From Erythrobacteraceae bacterium (GTDB lineage Bacteria; Pseudomonadota; Alphaproteobacteria; Sphingomonadales; Sphingomonadaceae), in contig JAIYEK010000231.1 of NCBI GenBank assembly GCA_027487015.1, positions 1-43,331 of the forward strand: a stretch of DNA of 43,331 nucleotides, given 5' to 3'. Made by a program: the position numbers and the translations under genes. Of this stretch, positions 25,786-36,466 are shown piece by piece; the first letter of the stretch is position 1; every line of letters starts with the position of its first letter. The notes beneath the pieces were generated by a model. It did no database searches. It was given only the letters and a program-made list of their open reading frames with translations, and was not told the origin of the DNA.

Positions 25786-28089
25786 TCAAGAAAACAAGTG
25801 CTTCTGAATGTCGATGAACGCGCCACGGATTTCTGGGATTGAGCCTAGCACCCGCTTGGCATCGTTGGTCCCGCCATACCGGATCTGGAGGAAGTCGCTG
25901 ATTCGGTGCGGGGCGAGTTCGTCGATCCCCTGCAGCTCGTAAGCCTGCAGGATGTAGCCGAGGAACTCGCGCATCTCGGCTTCATAGCCATCGAGGCCGG
26001 TTGCCTTCGCACCCACTACCCGCTCCGACCGTGACAGCGGGTCGAGCGTGAACCGCACGTAGGCCAGCACGTCGAAGATGTCGCTTTTGGGGGCATCGAT
26101 CAGGCGGCGCATATCGTCCATGCGGTCGCGGTCGTAGCCCATCTCTTCGAGCCGCTGGATGAATGCCGTGCGCTTTTCGGGATCGGTCCAGATGGCGCGG
26201 AGCTCGTCGGCGCTCGCAACCATCGTGCCGAGGTCGCCGAACAGCTGCTCCATGAACTCTTTCGCGGTGATCTGCCGACCGTTGAACCAGTAGGTCGTCT
26301 CGGCAACATACCGGATCTTGCGTTCCTTGCCGTCGGCGAGCCTCACCACCACGCGCTCGACCGGAGGCATGGGCTCGATCGGATCGTCACCACCACCATC
26401 AGGCGGCTCAGGTGGCATCGGCGGCCGAGGCCCGGTCGACCCTTCGATCAGCTCCTCCGGCTCGCCGTCCCACGCCGGATCCTTGAAGTGCTCGTAGGCC
26501 TTCACGAAGTCGTAGATCGTGAAGAAGTCCTTCCCGTCGAACGTCCGCGTGCCCCGGCCGATGATCTGCTTGAACTCGATCATCGACTTCACAGGCCGCA
26601 GCAGCACAATGTTGCGCACGTTGCGGGCGTCCACCCCGGTCGACAGCTTCTGCGACGTGGTGAGGATCGTCGGCAGCGTCTTCTCGTTGTCCTGGAACTC
26701 GCGCAAGTGCTGCTCACCCAGCTTGCCGTCGTCCGCCGTCACCCGCTCGCAGTAGTGCGGGTCGGGGTTCTTCTTCACCTGGTTGATGAAGTTGCGCACC
26801 CGGGCGGCGTGATCCTGCGTCGCACAGAACACCAGCGTCTTCTGGCGCTCGTCGATCTGGTCCATGAACTCGCACACGCGGCTCATCTCGCGCTCGTCGA
26901 TGATCAGCTTCGTGTTGAAATCGGCCTCGGTGTATTCCTTGTCGGGGTCGATCTCCCCGCTCACCACCTCGTCCTCGTCGCTGAAGGTGTAGGTGTCCAT
27001 CGTGCTCGCCATCTGGCGCACCTTGAACGGCGTGAGGAAGCCGTCGCCGATCCCTTCCTTCAGCGCATAGGTATAAACCGGATCGCCGAAATAGCGGTAG
27101 GTATCCGCATTCACGTCGCGCTTGGGCGTGGCGGTAAGGCCCAGCTGCACGGCGGGCGCGAAGTATTCGAGGATCCCGCGCCATGTGCTTTCATCGCGCG
27201 CGCCGCCGCGGTGGCATTCGTCGATCACGATGAAGTCGAAGAAGTCAGGCTCATAGCCCTCGAACCGGAACTCGTCCTCGCCGGTCATGAAGGTCTGGAA
27301 GATCGTGAAGAACACGCTCGCATTGGTGGGCACCTTGCCCTGCTTGCGGATTTCCTCGGGGCTGATCCGGCACAGCGCATCGGGCGGGAAGGCGCTGAAG
27401 GCGTTGTAGGCCTGATCGGCGAGAATGTTGCGATCGGCGAGGAACAGGATGCGCGGGCGGCGGGTCGGCTCTCGGGTCAGGTTCCAGCGCGACTGGAACA
27501 GCTTCCACGCGATCTGGAACGCGATCGAAGTCTTGCCCGTGCCGGTGGCCAACGTCAACAGTATGCGCTGCTGATCCTTGGCAATCGCCTCGAGCACGGC
27601 GGTGATGGCATTGTGCTGGTAATAGCGCGGCTGCCACTTGCCACCACCGGTCTCGAAGGGAACCGCGCCGAAGCGCTCACGCCACGCATTGCCGGTGGGA
27701 AAGCATCGCTGCCACAACTCGTCCGGCGTCGGGAAAGGCGGGGCGATGGCCCCTTCCTTGCCCGTGTGCATGTCGACCTCATACCACTCGGCCCCGTCGG
27801 AGGCGTAGGCGAAGCGGGCTTTCAGCCGGGTCGAATAGTCCTTGGCCTGACCGACACCTGCGCCCGCACCCTTGCCGTGGCGCTTGGCCTCCATCGTGGC
27901 AAGCTTGTGGCCGCGATACTCGAAGACGTAATCGGCCGAGAGCGGAGCGCCGCGCTGGCCGCCGGGCATGATGCGGCCGGGGCAGATCGCCTCCCGCCGG
28001 ATATGCGCGCTCTCGACCACACCCCAGCCGGCCGCGCGCAGCACGGGATCGATGCGGTTCGCGCGGGTATCGGCCTCGGTTTCCTGCAT
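25786..28089 (-). CDS. hsdR: Type I restriction endonuclease subunit R
   Basis: ATMEAKRHGKG nuclease motif, TLATGTGKTSIAFQIAWKL Walker A, VIDECHRGG (DECH), GLTATPKRD, QIIGRGTRTFDGKDFFTIYDF. Confidence 0.96.
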   Translation of the reverse strand: MQETEADTRANRIDPVLRAAGWGVVESAHIRREAICPGRIMPGGQRGAPLSADYVFEYRGHKLATMEAKRHGKGAGAGVGQAKDYSTRLKARFAYASDGAEWYEVDMHTGKEGAIAPPFPTPDELWQRCFPTGNAWRERFGAVPFETGGGKWQPRYYQHNAITAVLEAIAKDQQRILLTLATGTGKTSIAFQIAWKLFQSRWNLTREPTRRPRILFLADRNILADQAYNAFSAFPPDALCRISPEEIRKQGKVPTNASVFFTIFQTFMTGEDEFRFEGYEPDFFDFIVIDECHRGGARDESTWRGILEYFAPAVQLGLTATPKRDVNADTYRYFGDPVYTYALKEGIGDGFLTPFKVRQMASTMDTYTFSDEDEVVSGEIDPDKEYTEADFNTKLIIDEREMSRVCEFMDQIDERQKTLVFCATQDHAARVRNFINQVKKNPDPHYCERVTADDGKLGEQHLREFQDNEKTLPTILTTSQKLSTGVDARNVRNIVLLRPVKSMIEFKQIIGRGTRTFDGKDFFTIYDFVKAYEHFKDPAWDGEPEELIEGSTGPRPPMPPEPPDGGGDDPIEPMPPVERVVVRLADGKERKIRYVAETTYWFNGRQITAKEFMEQLFGDLGTMVASADELRAIWTDPEKRTAFIQRLEEMGYDRDRMDDMRRLIDAPKSDIFDVLAYVRFTLDPLSRSERVVGAKATGLDGYEAEMREFLGYILQAYELQGIDELAPHRISDFLQIRYGGTNDAKRVLGSIPEIRGAFIDIQKHLFS

Positions 28090-28093
28090 TGGA

Positions 28094-29278
28094 TCAGGTC
28101 AGCTCCCCGGCGAAGGCCTTTTGCAACAAAGCTTGGCGAAGCCTTTGTAACTCATCAATCTTCGCTTGGCACTGGTCGCGAAGTCGGGTGGAGTAGCCCC
28201 GCATCGCTTTCATCTGACTGACGATTGCCCGCTGCTCTTCCAGCGTGGGATAGGCGAAATCGACCTCCTTGGCAGCGCCGACATTGAAGTGCTTTTGCGC
28301 TGCTCCGACCGATTTCTCCGACACCATCTTCTTACCGAAGCTGGAGTTCAGGAACATCGCCAAAAATTCAGGGTGTAACACCTCTTTCGGCCTCGCGATC
28401 ACGAGGTCGGCGCAATTGGCGAGTGGCAGGTCGTCAGGGATCACTGCCGCTGTGCCGGGATAGCCTGTGCGGACAATTGCCACATCGCCCGGCCGCAACT
28501 CTGACTTCTTCAATTCCGCTCGAAACGCGTCATCAATGAACTTCACATCGGCAAGGTCGATGCGGAACGGACGGACATTCTGCGAGCGGAGGAACGGCGT
28601 GCCCTCGGATGAATACCGGTCCGCCATTGGGCCAACAAACCCAACGGTTATTTGGTGGCAGAGGTCCCGCAGCTTGCTTGATGTCCACTCTGCCGGATGA
28701 TCGTGGAAGACAGCCGTTAACCAGCCGTCGAACAACGCCTCTGCATCGGCCAGATTGGCTTCGGCGAGGGCGCGGGCGCGGTCGAGGGCGGCGAAGGACT
28801 GATCCAGCACCGCAACAATCCGCTTCTGCTCCTCCAGCGGGGGAATGGGGATCGGAATTTCCCTCAGACGCCCTTGGTTGAGTTTAGGCACGGTCATGCC
28901 GGAGATGAACTCGGTCAGGTCGGCAGCGTTGAGGTAGTAGATCAGCCATTCGTCCGTGACGATTTGACGATGTGGCCGGAGCACGTGCGCGTGATTGTTA
29001 ACCCACGTCTTGCCACTCACTGCGAAGGCAGACGCATCTCCAGCGCCCCATTTTGCTCCATCCTCGCCGATCAGCACCAGCGGTTCGTCAAAGATGAACC
29101 CGCTCACCCAATCGAGGACCCCGGTGGCGCCATAGTAAGGATAAGGGCCAGCCACGCGGTCTCGCTTCGTGATCGGCCTGCGCTTGCTGTCCAAAATGTC
29201 GACGATGTCGCCGAGGAATTTGCTTTGCCAAGCAGAAGTCGCGACCAGTTCAGTTGCTAGGCTGCTAGCTGCGCTCAC
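28094..29278 (-). CDS. hsdS: Type I restriction specificity subunit S
   Basis: Two TRD halves with conserved IPIPPLEEQKRIVAVLDQSFAALDRARALAE and YPTLEEQRAIVSQM repeats. Confidence 0.96.
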   Translation of the reverse strand: MSAASSLATELVATSAWQSKFLGDIVDILDSKRRPITKRDRVAGPYPYYGATGVLDWVSGFIFDEPLVLIGEDGAKWGAGDASAFAVSGKTWVNNHAHVLRPHRQIVTDEWLIYYLNAADLTEFISGMTVPKLNQGRLREIPIPIPPLEEQKRIVAVLDQSFAALDRARALAEANLADAEALFDGWLTAVFHDHPAEWTSSKLRDLCHQITVGFVGPMADRYSSEGTPFLRSQNVRPFRIDLADVKFIDDAFRAELKKSELRPGDVAIVRTGYPGTAAVIPDDLPLANCADLVIARPKEVLHPEFLAMFLNSSFGKKMVSEKSVGAAQKHFNVGAAKEVDFAYPTLEEQRAIVSQMKAMRGYSTRLRDQCQAKIDELQRLRQALLQKAFAGELT

Positions 29279-30726
29279 AGCATCCCCCGGATCTCTTCGA
29301 GGATCTGCCGCGTCTCCTCGTCGCGGGCGAGCATGTCGGCGATGATCTGCTCGGGCGCGCGCAGCGGCGCTTCCTCCGGCGCGGTGGGGTTACGGACCGA
29401 CAGATCCCACGTCGCCTTGTCGAGATCGTCGACATTCACCGTCCAGCTCTTGGCGCTGTCCGTCTTGTTTGGCTGGAGCGCGACGAACTCGGTCAAATCG
29501 GTATCGTTGAGCGGATTGGTCTTGCCCATCGAGCGGCCCGGATCGAGCTGGTAATACCAGACCTGCCGGGTGGGCGCTCCCTTTTCGAAGAACAGCACCA
29601 CCGTCTTCACCCCCGCGCCCTGGAACGTGCCACCGGGGCAATCGAGCACGGTGTGGAGGTTGCAGCTGGTCAGCAGCTCCTTACGCAGTTCGACACTGGC
29701 GTTGTCGGTGTTGCTGAGGAAGGTGTTCTTGATCACCACCGCCCCGCGCCCACCCGCCTTCAGCTTGCGGATGAAGTGCTGCATGAAGAGGTAGGCGGTC
29801 TCCCCCGACTTGATCGGGAAGTTCTGCTGCACCTCCTTGCGCTCACCCCCGCCGAAGGGCGGATTGGCCAGCACGATGTCGTGACGGTCGGCCTGCTGGA
29901 TGTCCATCACGTTCTCGGTGAGCGTGTTGGTGTGCCGGATCTGCGGCGCCTCGATCCCGTGCAGGATCATGTTCATCACCCCCAGCACATAGGCGAGCGA
30001 CTTCTTCTCCTGCCCGTAAAAGGTCTTGCGCTGGAGCGTGTCCCATTCGGCCGCAGACAGGTCAGGGCGGCGCAGGTATTCGAAGGCTTCGCACAGGAAG
30101 CCTGCCGAGCCAGCCGCACCGTCATAGATGGTCTCACCGATCTTGGGATCGACAACCCTGATCATGGCGCGGATAAGCGGGCGCGGGGTGTAGTATTCGC
30201 CGCCATTGCGGCCGGCATTGCCCATTCGCTTGATGCGGGTCTCGTAGAGGTCGGACAGTTCGTGCTTGGCCTTGCTGCTGCCGAAATCGAGCGTGTCGAC
30301 GATGTCGATCACGTCGCGCAGGGAGTAGCCGGAGCGGAAGCGGTTGATGATCTCGGTGAAGATCTCGCCGATCTTGTATTCGATCGTATCGGGATCGTCT
30401 GCGTCGGCGCTGAAGGTCTTGAGGTAGGGGAACAGCTCGCCGTTGACGAAGTCGATCAGGTCCTGCCCGGTCATGGCGATCTGGTGGTCGATCTCGCCAT
30501 CATCCCGCTTGGGCGCGGCCCACACGTCCCAGCGGTATTCGGGATCAAGGATGGGCTGGTATTCGCGCCCCTCAAGCTCGGCTTCATCCTCCTGCGCGGC
30601 TTCGAAGTCGTCGAGGTATTTCAGGAACAGGAGCCAGCTGGTCTGCTCGGCGTAGTCGAGCTCGGACGCAAGGCCCTCGTCGTTGCGCATGGCCCGGTCG
30701 ATATTGTTGAAAGCGTTTTCGAACAT
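29275..30726 (-). CDS. hsdM: Type I restriction-modification DNA methyltransferase subunit M
   Basis: Start MFENAFNNIDRAMRNDEGLASELDYAEQTSWLLFLKYLDDFE; GEYYTPRPLIRAMIRVVDP; catalytic DIVLANPPFGG. Confidence 0.97.
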   Translation of the reverse strand: MFENAFNNIDRAMRNDEGLASELDYAEQTSWLLFLKYLDDFEAAQEDEAELEGREYQPILDPEYRWDVWAAPKRDDGEIDHQIAMTGQDLIDFVNGELFPYLKTFSADADDPDTIEYKIGEIFTEIINRFRSGYSLRDVIDIVDTLDFGSSKAKHELSDLYETRIKRMGNAGRNGGEYYTPRPLIRAMIRVVDPKIGETIYDGAAGSAGFLCEAFEYLRRPDLSAAEWDTLQRKTFYGQEKKSLAYVLGVMNMILHGIEAPQIRHTNTLTENVMDIQQADRHDIVLANPPFGGGERKEVQQNFPIKSGETAYLFMQHFIRKLKAGGRGAVVIKNTFLSNTDNASVELRKELLTSCNLHTVLDCPGGTFQGAGVKTVVLFFEKGAPTRQVWYYQLDPGRSMGKTNPLNDTDLTEFVALQPNKTDSAKSWTVNVDDLDKATWDLSVRNPTAPEEAPLRAPEQIIADMLARDEETRQILEEIRGML

Positions 30727-30881
30727 GGGTGATGGCGTATCGCGGTTTGCAGCGCGCGCCAATGGGGTTGGCGAGGAAATTCGCGGTATGCTGAAAGCCA
30801 CCGCAGTTGCCCAAGCCTCTGTTTCTTTTTACAACTCAGGCCGGCAAGTGTTTCCAAGCAGGGTGAGCGGACTGGAGGATC

Positions 30882-31256
30882 ATGGCTGAGTTGCCGACCA
30901 AATCCGGGGATTCCGAGCCCTCCCCGTTCGGCACAACAGCATACATTGCCGCTGAAAACGCTAATTGTCTGTATGAACCGACGCAGGGTAGCGCCATACG
31001 ATGCACGCCTCCTATCGGCACAGAGGTAACTGTAATCCGAGATGAAGGCGCTTGGGTCTACGTTTCGGTATTCGGCAAGAAGGCGTGGTCAGCAAGGGGC
31101 AATCTATCATCCACTCGCGGGCCCGTTCAGGAGACCGTTGAGGTTGGAGTCCAACCTCGTTTCATTGAGGGCCCTGTCCATTCTGGCGGCGTCGAATATG
31201 GACCGCGCGGCGGCCGGTTCGTCCGAACCCGCTCCGGCTTTCGGAGATATCTCTAG
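30882..31256 (+). CDS. Small SH3-like domain protein
   Basis: 124 aa; AENANCLYEPTQGSAIRCTPPIGTEVTVIRDEGAWVYVSVFGKKAWSARGNL. Confidence 0.6.
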   Translation: MAELPTKSGDSEPSPFGTTAYIAAENANCLYEPTQGSAIRCTPPIGTEVTVIRDEGAWVYVSVFGKKAWSARGNLSSTRGPVQETVEVGVQPRFIEGPVHSGGVEYGPRGGRFVRTRSGFRRYL

Positions 31257-31426
31257 AAGCTCTTCCCGCCTCAACTACCTTTGGTTCCGTTTGAAGGGAT
31301 CGGTTTGTGATTGCGCTGACACTTCAATCGGCGACCTCAGCAGCGACAATCCATTGGTCGGGCTTGCGCCTGATGGCTAACAGTCAATAATCAAAACAGA
31401 TTCGCTGTTCCCGGGGGAGTATCACA

Positions 31427-34400
31427 TTGAGCGCGGCTGCCAATCCACAGGTTCGCAGGCTATTTGATGAAACCCGCCGGCGGTTGGTGGAAACGGGGAC
31501 GCGGAATCGACTTGTCCACGTTAATCGGGCCAACACCCGCGGTGCTGTCGTCAACATCGAGGATGAACGTTCCGACGATGTTTATCAGATGCTGTCTGGC
31601 GGGCGGACGATGCGGTTCCGTCCACTCGGTAAAGATCGCCACCAGCAAGGCGAAATCTTGTTGTCGGCAACCGAGGAGGTTGGCAGCGGCGGCGCGGACG
31701 AAAGTCGATATACAGACAATCAGCTCGACACGCTGCTGGGTCCGGACGCGCTGGCGAAAAAGCTGCTCAAGATTGCACGGGATGCCCGAACCGCCGAAGA
31801 GGAGCAGGGCGTTAACATCCTCTATCTGGCGCTCGGCTTCGTTACCTGGTTCGAGGATGAGAAATCAGATGTGCGCCGCGAAGCGCCGCTCGTGCTGCTT
31901 CCCGTCGAGCTGATCCGCAACCAGCGCACGTCGACCTATGATCTCCGCATGCGCCCGGATGACCTGATGACCAACCTGCCTCTGCAGCAGCGCTGGCAGG
32001 ACGATTTCGGTCTGGTGCTGCCGGACCTTGAAATCGAGGACGATTGGCGACCTTCTGACTACTTCGATCGGGTAGAGGCGATCGTCGGTAAGCGCGCGCG
32101 CTGGTCAATCGATCGCAATGGGATGCAACTTGGCTTTTTCTCGTTCTCCAAGCTGCTGATGTATCGCGATCTTGACCTTGATGCATGGCCCGATGGCAAT
32201 CTCGAGAACCATGATCTGGTCCGGGGCCTGCTTTATGAGGGCTTCGGAGAAGACCAGTCCCCGTTTGGTCACGGTGAGAGCCTCGACGCCGTGTTGCCGC
32301 CCGAGAATATCTGCCACGTGGTCGATGCTGACGCGAGCCAAGCCAAGGTGATCGAGGAAGCCCGCTGCGGAAAGAACCTTGTCGTTCAAGGTCCGCCGGG
32401 AACGGGGAAGAGCCAGACGATCGCCAACATCATTGCGGCAGCAGCGAAAGAGGGGAAGTCCGTCCTCTTTGTGGCCGAGAAGATGGCAGCTCTGGAGGTG
32501 GTGCACGACCGTTTGGTGAAGGTCGGGCTTGCCGATATCTGCCTCGAACTCCACTCTCGCACGGCCAATAAACGCCAAGTGCTGGAGGAACTTAAGCGGA
32601 CGCTGAATGCTGGGGAAGCTATCCCCGCCATGCCAGAACAGCCGGATGCTCTGCGCAAAACCCGGGACGAGCTCAACGCAATTGCTCAGGCTCTCCACGC
32701 CCCGGTTGGTGAAACCGGGGAAACCGCCTTTCGCATGCTGAGCAGACAGGCCCGATATATCGGCCTCGGTGCGCAGCCGCCGACATTTGCCAGCCCCAAC
32801 CTGTCATCCATGGATCGTGCAGCTGAGCAACGAGCAGTGACGGCGCTTTCGCGTTATGGCGCGGCGCTTGAAGCTACTGGCGATCCCGCAGCCCACCCAC
32901 TTCGCGGGGTCCGCAACACATCTTTGCAACCTGTCGACCAAGCGCGTTTGAGACCGCTGATCGAGAGCGTCCATGACGACGTCGCCGGCTTCAACATGGC
33001 GATGGATGCTGCGCTCGATGTGGTGGGACTGGCTGATGGTGGCTGGTTCGATCTCGCAGACTCGATGGTCGAACTGCTTCGAGCCTTGGATGGCCTGGGG
33101 CAGTCGCAGGCGGGGTTAGCCCAGAAAATGCTTCGTTGCGCAGATCGCCAGAGGTTGAAGGCGACTCTCGCGCTCGGCAAACAGTGGCACGACGAACGCG
33201 ATGCTGCCCGCGACCTGTATCTCGATCATGCATTTTCGACCGATGTAACTCATTTGCGTGGTCCATTGGCCGCTGGGACTCTGTCATTTTTCTCTCGGTG
33301 GGGTGGCGCTTACCGTGCCGCCTCTCGCGAGCTGGCAGGGCTTCTGAAGACAGCCCTCCCGGGTAGTGCCGATGGCCGCCTCGAGTATGTCGACCGGCTC
33401 CTGGAAATCGCACGGCTGCGCGGTGAATGGGCGGTGGACGAACCGTTCTGCCAAGCGGCAGTCGGCGAAGATTGGCGCGGCGAACGCACTGATTGGAACG
33501 CTATCGAGTCTGTATGCGACTGGGCACATCACGTTATTGCGGCCAACACTGATATCCAAGCTGAAACCGACGATCTCGTTTCGGCCGCTCTGGCAAATGG
33601 TCGGGATGGCCTGATCGAGAGAATTCAGGCGTCGGGAGAGCAGGCTTGGAAATCCCTAAGCGAGCTTCGCACCCTTTTTGACCTCGGCGACGATCGTTTC
33701 CCGGACGGATGGCGCGAGGCTGACCTGCCGCTGATCATCGAAGCGCTCACCGAGATGGCAGGCGCGGTCGACCAGTATCCGGCTTGGGCCGAATTGGTCG
33801 CGGCGAAAAAGATCGCGGATGCAGAGGGCATTGAAACGCTTGCTGACCGGCTCGCCAACGGCGACATGAATGTTGAGAACGCGACAATTGAGCTGAGGTT
33901 CGCACGGGCTGAAGCGATTTGGCGACGTGCCGTGGCTTCAAACTCCGCACTAGCCGACCTGGCCAACGTCGATCGTCATGCGCTCGTTGCCCAATTCTCG
34001 CATCTCGAAAAGAAGCACCTGCATGACAATGTGACCGGCATCGTTGCTGGCCACCTTTCCCAGCTGCCCCGCGGTGCCCTCGGTGAGATGAAAATCATCA
34101 GAGGTGAGATGGGGAAGAAGCGCGGCCACAAGGCCTTGCGCCGCCTCTTTTCGGAGGCCCCCACCGCGATACAGCGGATCAAGCCGGTCCTGCTCATGAG
34201 TCCGATTTCCGTGGCGCAGTATCTCACGCCGGGCACGCACTCTTTTGATCTTCTCCTCATCGACGAAGCCAGCCAGGTGCGCCCTGAAGATGCGTTGGGC
34301 GCCATCGCACGTGCACGGCAGGTTGTTGTCGTCGGTGATCAGAAGCAGCTGCCGCCGACATCATTCTTTGACCGCCTCACCAGTGGCGACGGTGATGACG

Positions 34401-36112
34401 ATCAGAGCGAAGACGATGCGGCCGAGACTGAGGAAGACCTCCTTGGCGGCGCCGCGCAAGTGGCCGAATTGGAGAGCATCCTCACTCTTTGTGAAGCCCG
34501 CGGCCTGCCTGCCCGAATGCTCGAATGGCACTACCGGTCGCGCGATCCGTCGCTCATCCGGGTGTCAAATCGGGAGTTCTACTCCGACAGGCTCATCCTC
34601 CCTCCATCGCCGCTGGAGAGGGATCCGACCTTCGGCCTCACCTTCACCAAGGTGGATGGCGCCTACGACAAAGGCGGGCGGCGCGACAACCGGCTCGAAG
34701 GCGAAGCGCTCGTCCGCGCCGTGGCGAAGCATGCGCGAACCATGCCCAAACAGAGCCTCGGGATCGTCACTTTCTCAGTCGCCCAGAAGCACACCATCAA
34801 CTTGCTGCTCGAAAACGCGCGGCGCGACGATAAGGTGCTCGACGAATTCCTGCGCGAAGGCGGCACAGAAGACGTGTTCGTCAAGAATATCGAGAACGTT
34901 CAAGGTGATGAACGCGATGTAATCTTCATCAGCGTCGGCTACGGTCCAGCCCAGCCAGGCGGTCGGATGATCGGTGCAAGCTTTGGCCCAGTGAATCTCG
35001 AAGGCGGTGAGAGGCGGCTCAACGTGCTTTTTACCCGCGCACGGCTGCGCTGCGAGGTCTTTGCGTCCTTTGATCCGGGTGATCTGGATGTGAGCCGGTC
35101 AGCCCGAGAAGGGCCGCGTGTGCTCAAACGCTTCCTCGAATTCGCCAAGACCCGCCAGATTGTCGAGCACTTCCTCACCGGCGATGATGCGGATTCACCG
35201 TTCGAGGAAGATGTCGCCGACACGATCCGTTCGTTCGGATTTCTGGCCGACCCGCAGGTTGGCTCCGCAGGCTTCAGGATCGATATCGGGGTGCGTCATC
35301 CCGACCGGCCGGGCAGCTACATTCTCGCGGTGGAATGCGATGGCGCTACCTACCATTCCGCTCTGTGGGCCCGCGAGCGGGATCGCCTGCGGCAAGGTGT
35401 GCTCGAAAACCTCGGTTGGCGCTTCCACCGTATCTGGAGCACCGACTGGTTCTACAACCGCAATCGCGAAATAGCGCGCCTGCGAGACGCCCTTGAGCAC
35501 GCCCGGGAAGCCGAGCGCCGCGGCAATCTGCCAGTGAAGGAACCGGCGGTTCCGGCAGCGCCGCCAAGGCCCACGGTCATCGAACCCCAACCGCTGCCGG
35601 AAATCGTCGAGCGGCAGATGCCCGCCTATTCAAGGGCTCACTTCCCGGTTCGGTCGCCATTCGAACCCCATGAGGCACCGATGTCGGAGCTCCAGCTTCT
35701 GGCCCAAAGGATCGTCGAGCATGAAGGGCCGATCAATGCCGAAGAGGTGGCACGCAGAATTTCCGCGTGTTTTGGACGGGAGCGCGCCGGCAACCGCATC
35801 CTGAATGTCACCAAGCGGGCTCTCAATTCATTGGCAGGTCGAGGGGTGATAGAGTTCGATGACGGTTTCTACATGACAGATGGGCAGCTGAATGCGCCTC
35901 CGGTCCGCGATCGATCCAACGAAGCCGGAGCGACCCTGAAGGCCTCTTCAATATCGCTTCACGAAATCGAAGCCGCACTCAAGATCGCCCAAGATGATAA
36001 TGCGGGTGCCGCTGACGACGATCTGATCAGAGCGGCCGCACGTCTGCTTGGCTTCAAACGGGTGGGTTCTGACCTCAAAGCAAGGATTTCAGAGGCACTA
36101 ACCGCAGATTAG
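31427..36112 (+). CDS. DUF4011-type SF1 helicase with C-terminal Vsr-like nuclease and DUF3320-like domain (putative defence protein)
   Basis: N-term ETRRRLVETGTRNRLVHVNR; Walker A VVQGPPGTGKSQTIANIIAAAAKEGKSVLFVAEKMAALEVVHDRL; Walker B LLIDEASQVRPEDALGAIARARQVVVVGDQKQLPPTSFF; nuclease-like FRIDIGVRHPDRPGSYILAVECDGATYHSALWARERDRLRQGVLENLGWRFHRIWSTDWF. Confidence 0.9.
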   Translation: MSAAANPQVRRLFDETRRRLVETGTRNRLVHVNRANTRGAVVNIEDERSDDVYQMLSGGRTMRFRPLGKDRHQQGEILLSATEEVGSGGADESRYTDNQLDTLLGPDALAKKLLKIARDARTAEEEQGVNILYLALGFVTWFEDEKSDVRREAPLVLLPVELIRNQRTSTYDLRMRPDDLMTNLPLQQRWQDDFGLVLPDLEIEDDWRPSDYFDRVEAIVGKRARWSIDRNGMQLGFFSFSKLLMYRDLDLDAWPDGNLENHDLVRGLLYEGFGEDQSPFGHGESLDAVLPPENICHVVDADASQAKVIEEARCGKNLVVQGPPGTGKSQTIANIIAAAAKEGKSVLFVAEKMAALEVVHDRLVKVGLADICLELHSRTANKRQVLEELKRTLNAGEAIPAMPEQPDALRKTRDELNAIAQALHAPVGETGETAFRMLSRQARYIGLGAQPPTFASPNLSSMDRAAEQRAVTALSRYGAALEATGDPAAHPLRGVRNTSLQPVDQARLRPLIESVHDDVAGFNMAMDAALDVVGLADGGWFDLADSMVELLRALDGLGQSQAGLAQKMLRCADRQRLKATLALGKQWHDERDAARDLYLDHAFSTDVTHLRGPLAAGTLSFFSRWGGAYRAASRELAGLLKTALPGSADGRLEYVDRLLEIARLRGEWAVDEPFCQAAVGEDWRGERTDWNAIESVCDWAHHVIAANTDIQAETDDLVSAALANGRDGLIERIQASGEQAWKSLSELRTLFDLGDDRFPDGWREADLPLIIEALTEMAGAVDQYPAWAELVAAKKIADAEGIETLADRLANGDMNVENATIELRFARAEAIWRRAVASNSALADLANVDRHALVAQFSHLEKKHLHDNVTGIVAGHLSQLPRGALGEMKIIRGEMGKKRGHKALRRLFSEAPTAIQRIKPVLLMSPISVAQYLTPGTHSFDLLLIDEASQVRPEDALGAIARARQVVVVGDQKQLPPTSFFDRLTSGDGDDDQSEDDAAETEEDLLGGAAQVAELESILTLCEARGLPARMLEWHYRSRDPSLIRVSNREFYSDRLILPPSPLERDPTFGLTFTKVDGAYDKGGRRDNRLEGEALVRAVAKHARTMPKQSLGIVTFSVAQKHTINLLLENARRDDKVLDEFLREGGTEDVFVKNIENVQGDERDVIFISVGYGPAQPGGRMIGASFGPVNLEGGERRLNVLFTRARLRCEVFASFDPGDLDVSRSAREGPRVLKRFLEFAKTRQIVEHFLTGDDADSPFEEDVADTIRSFGFLADPQVGSAGFRIDIGVRHPDRPGSYILAVECDGATYHSALWARERDRLRQGVLENLGWRFHRIWSTDWFYNRNREIARLRDALEHAREAERRGNLPVKEPAVPAAPPRPTVIEPQPLPEIVERQMPAYSRAHFPVRSPFEPHEAPMSELQLLAQRIVEHEGPINAEEVARRISACFGRERAGNRILNVTKRALNSLAGRGVIEFDDGFYMTDGQLNAPPVRDRSNEAGATLKASSISLHEIEAALKIAQDDNAGAADDDLIRAAARLLGFKRVGSDLKARISEALTAD

Positions 36113-36466
36113 GCATCCCCTTCACTGCCGGGAAGCGCCGTCCGTAAGCGAACCCACTGGTTGATCGGCCGTAAAGGCCGTGTCTGGGAGGCAACCTTCC
36201 TTCTTGACCAAGCCGCCAAATGTCCGCTTCTGCGAGGTGCAGAGCGTAGCGTTCCTCCGTAACCGCAGCCAAATCTGAGAAATTGCCTCGCCAACTGGGC
36301 GTTGGGTTTACGACGAATCCGACAAAGACTGGATGAAGGTGCCAGATAGCGCCACCAACCGTGGATGGCGGCTTCGTCCCTTAGTTCGCCATTCTGAAGG
36401 TCGAACTTGTCTTGCTGTCCGGTTTCGTAAATGTGGTATCCGCAAAGGAAACCAACGGGGAATCAG

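Noticed and set aside
26488-28221. 577-aa plus-strand ORF
   Set aside because: Antisense shadow of hsdR in a high-GC region; low-complexity His/Arg/Leu-rich translation with no domain.
29653-30732. 359-aa plus-strand ORF
   Set aside because: Antisense to hsdM; codon-bias shadow ORF.
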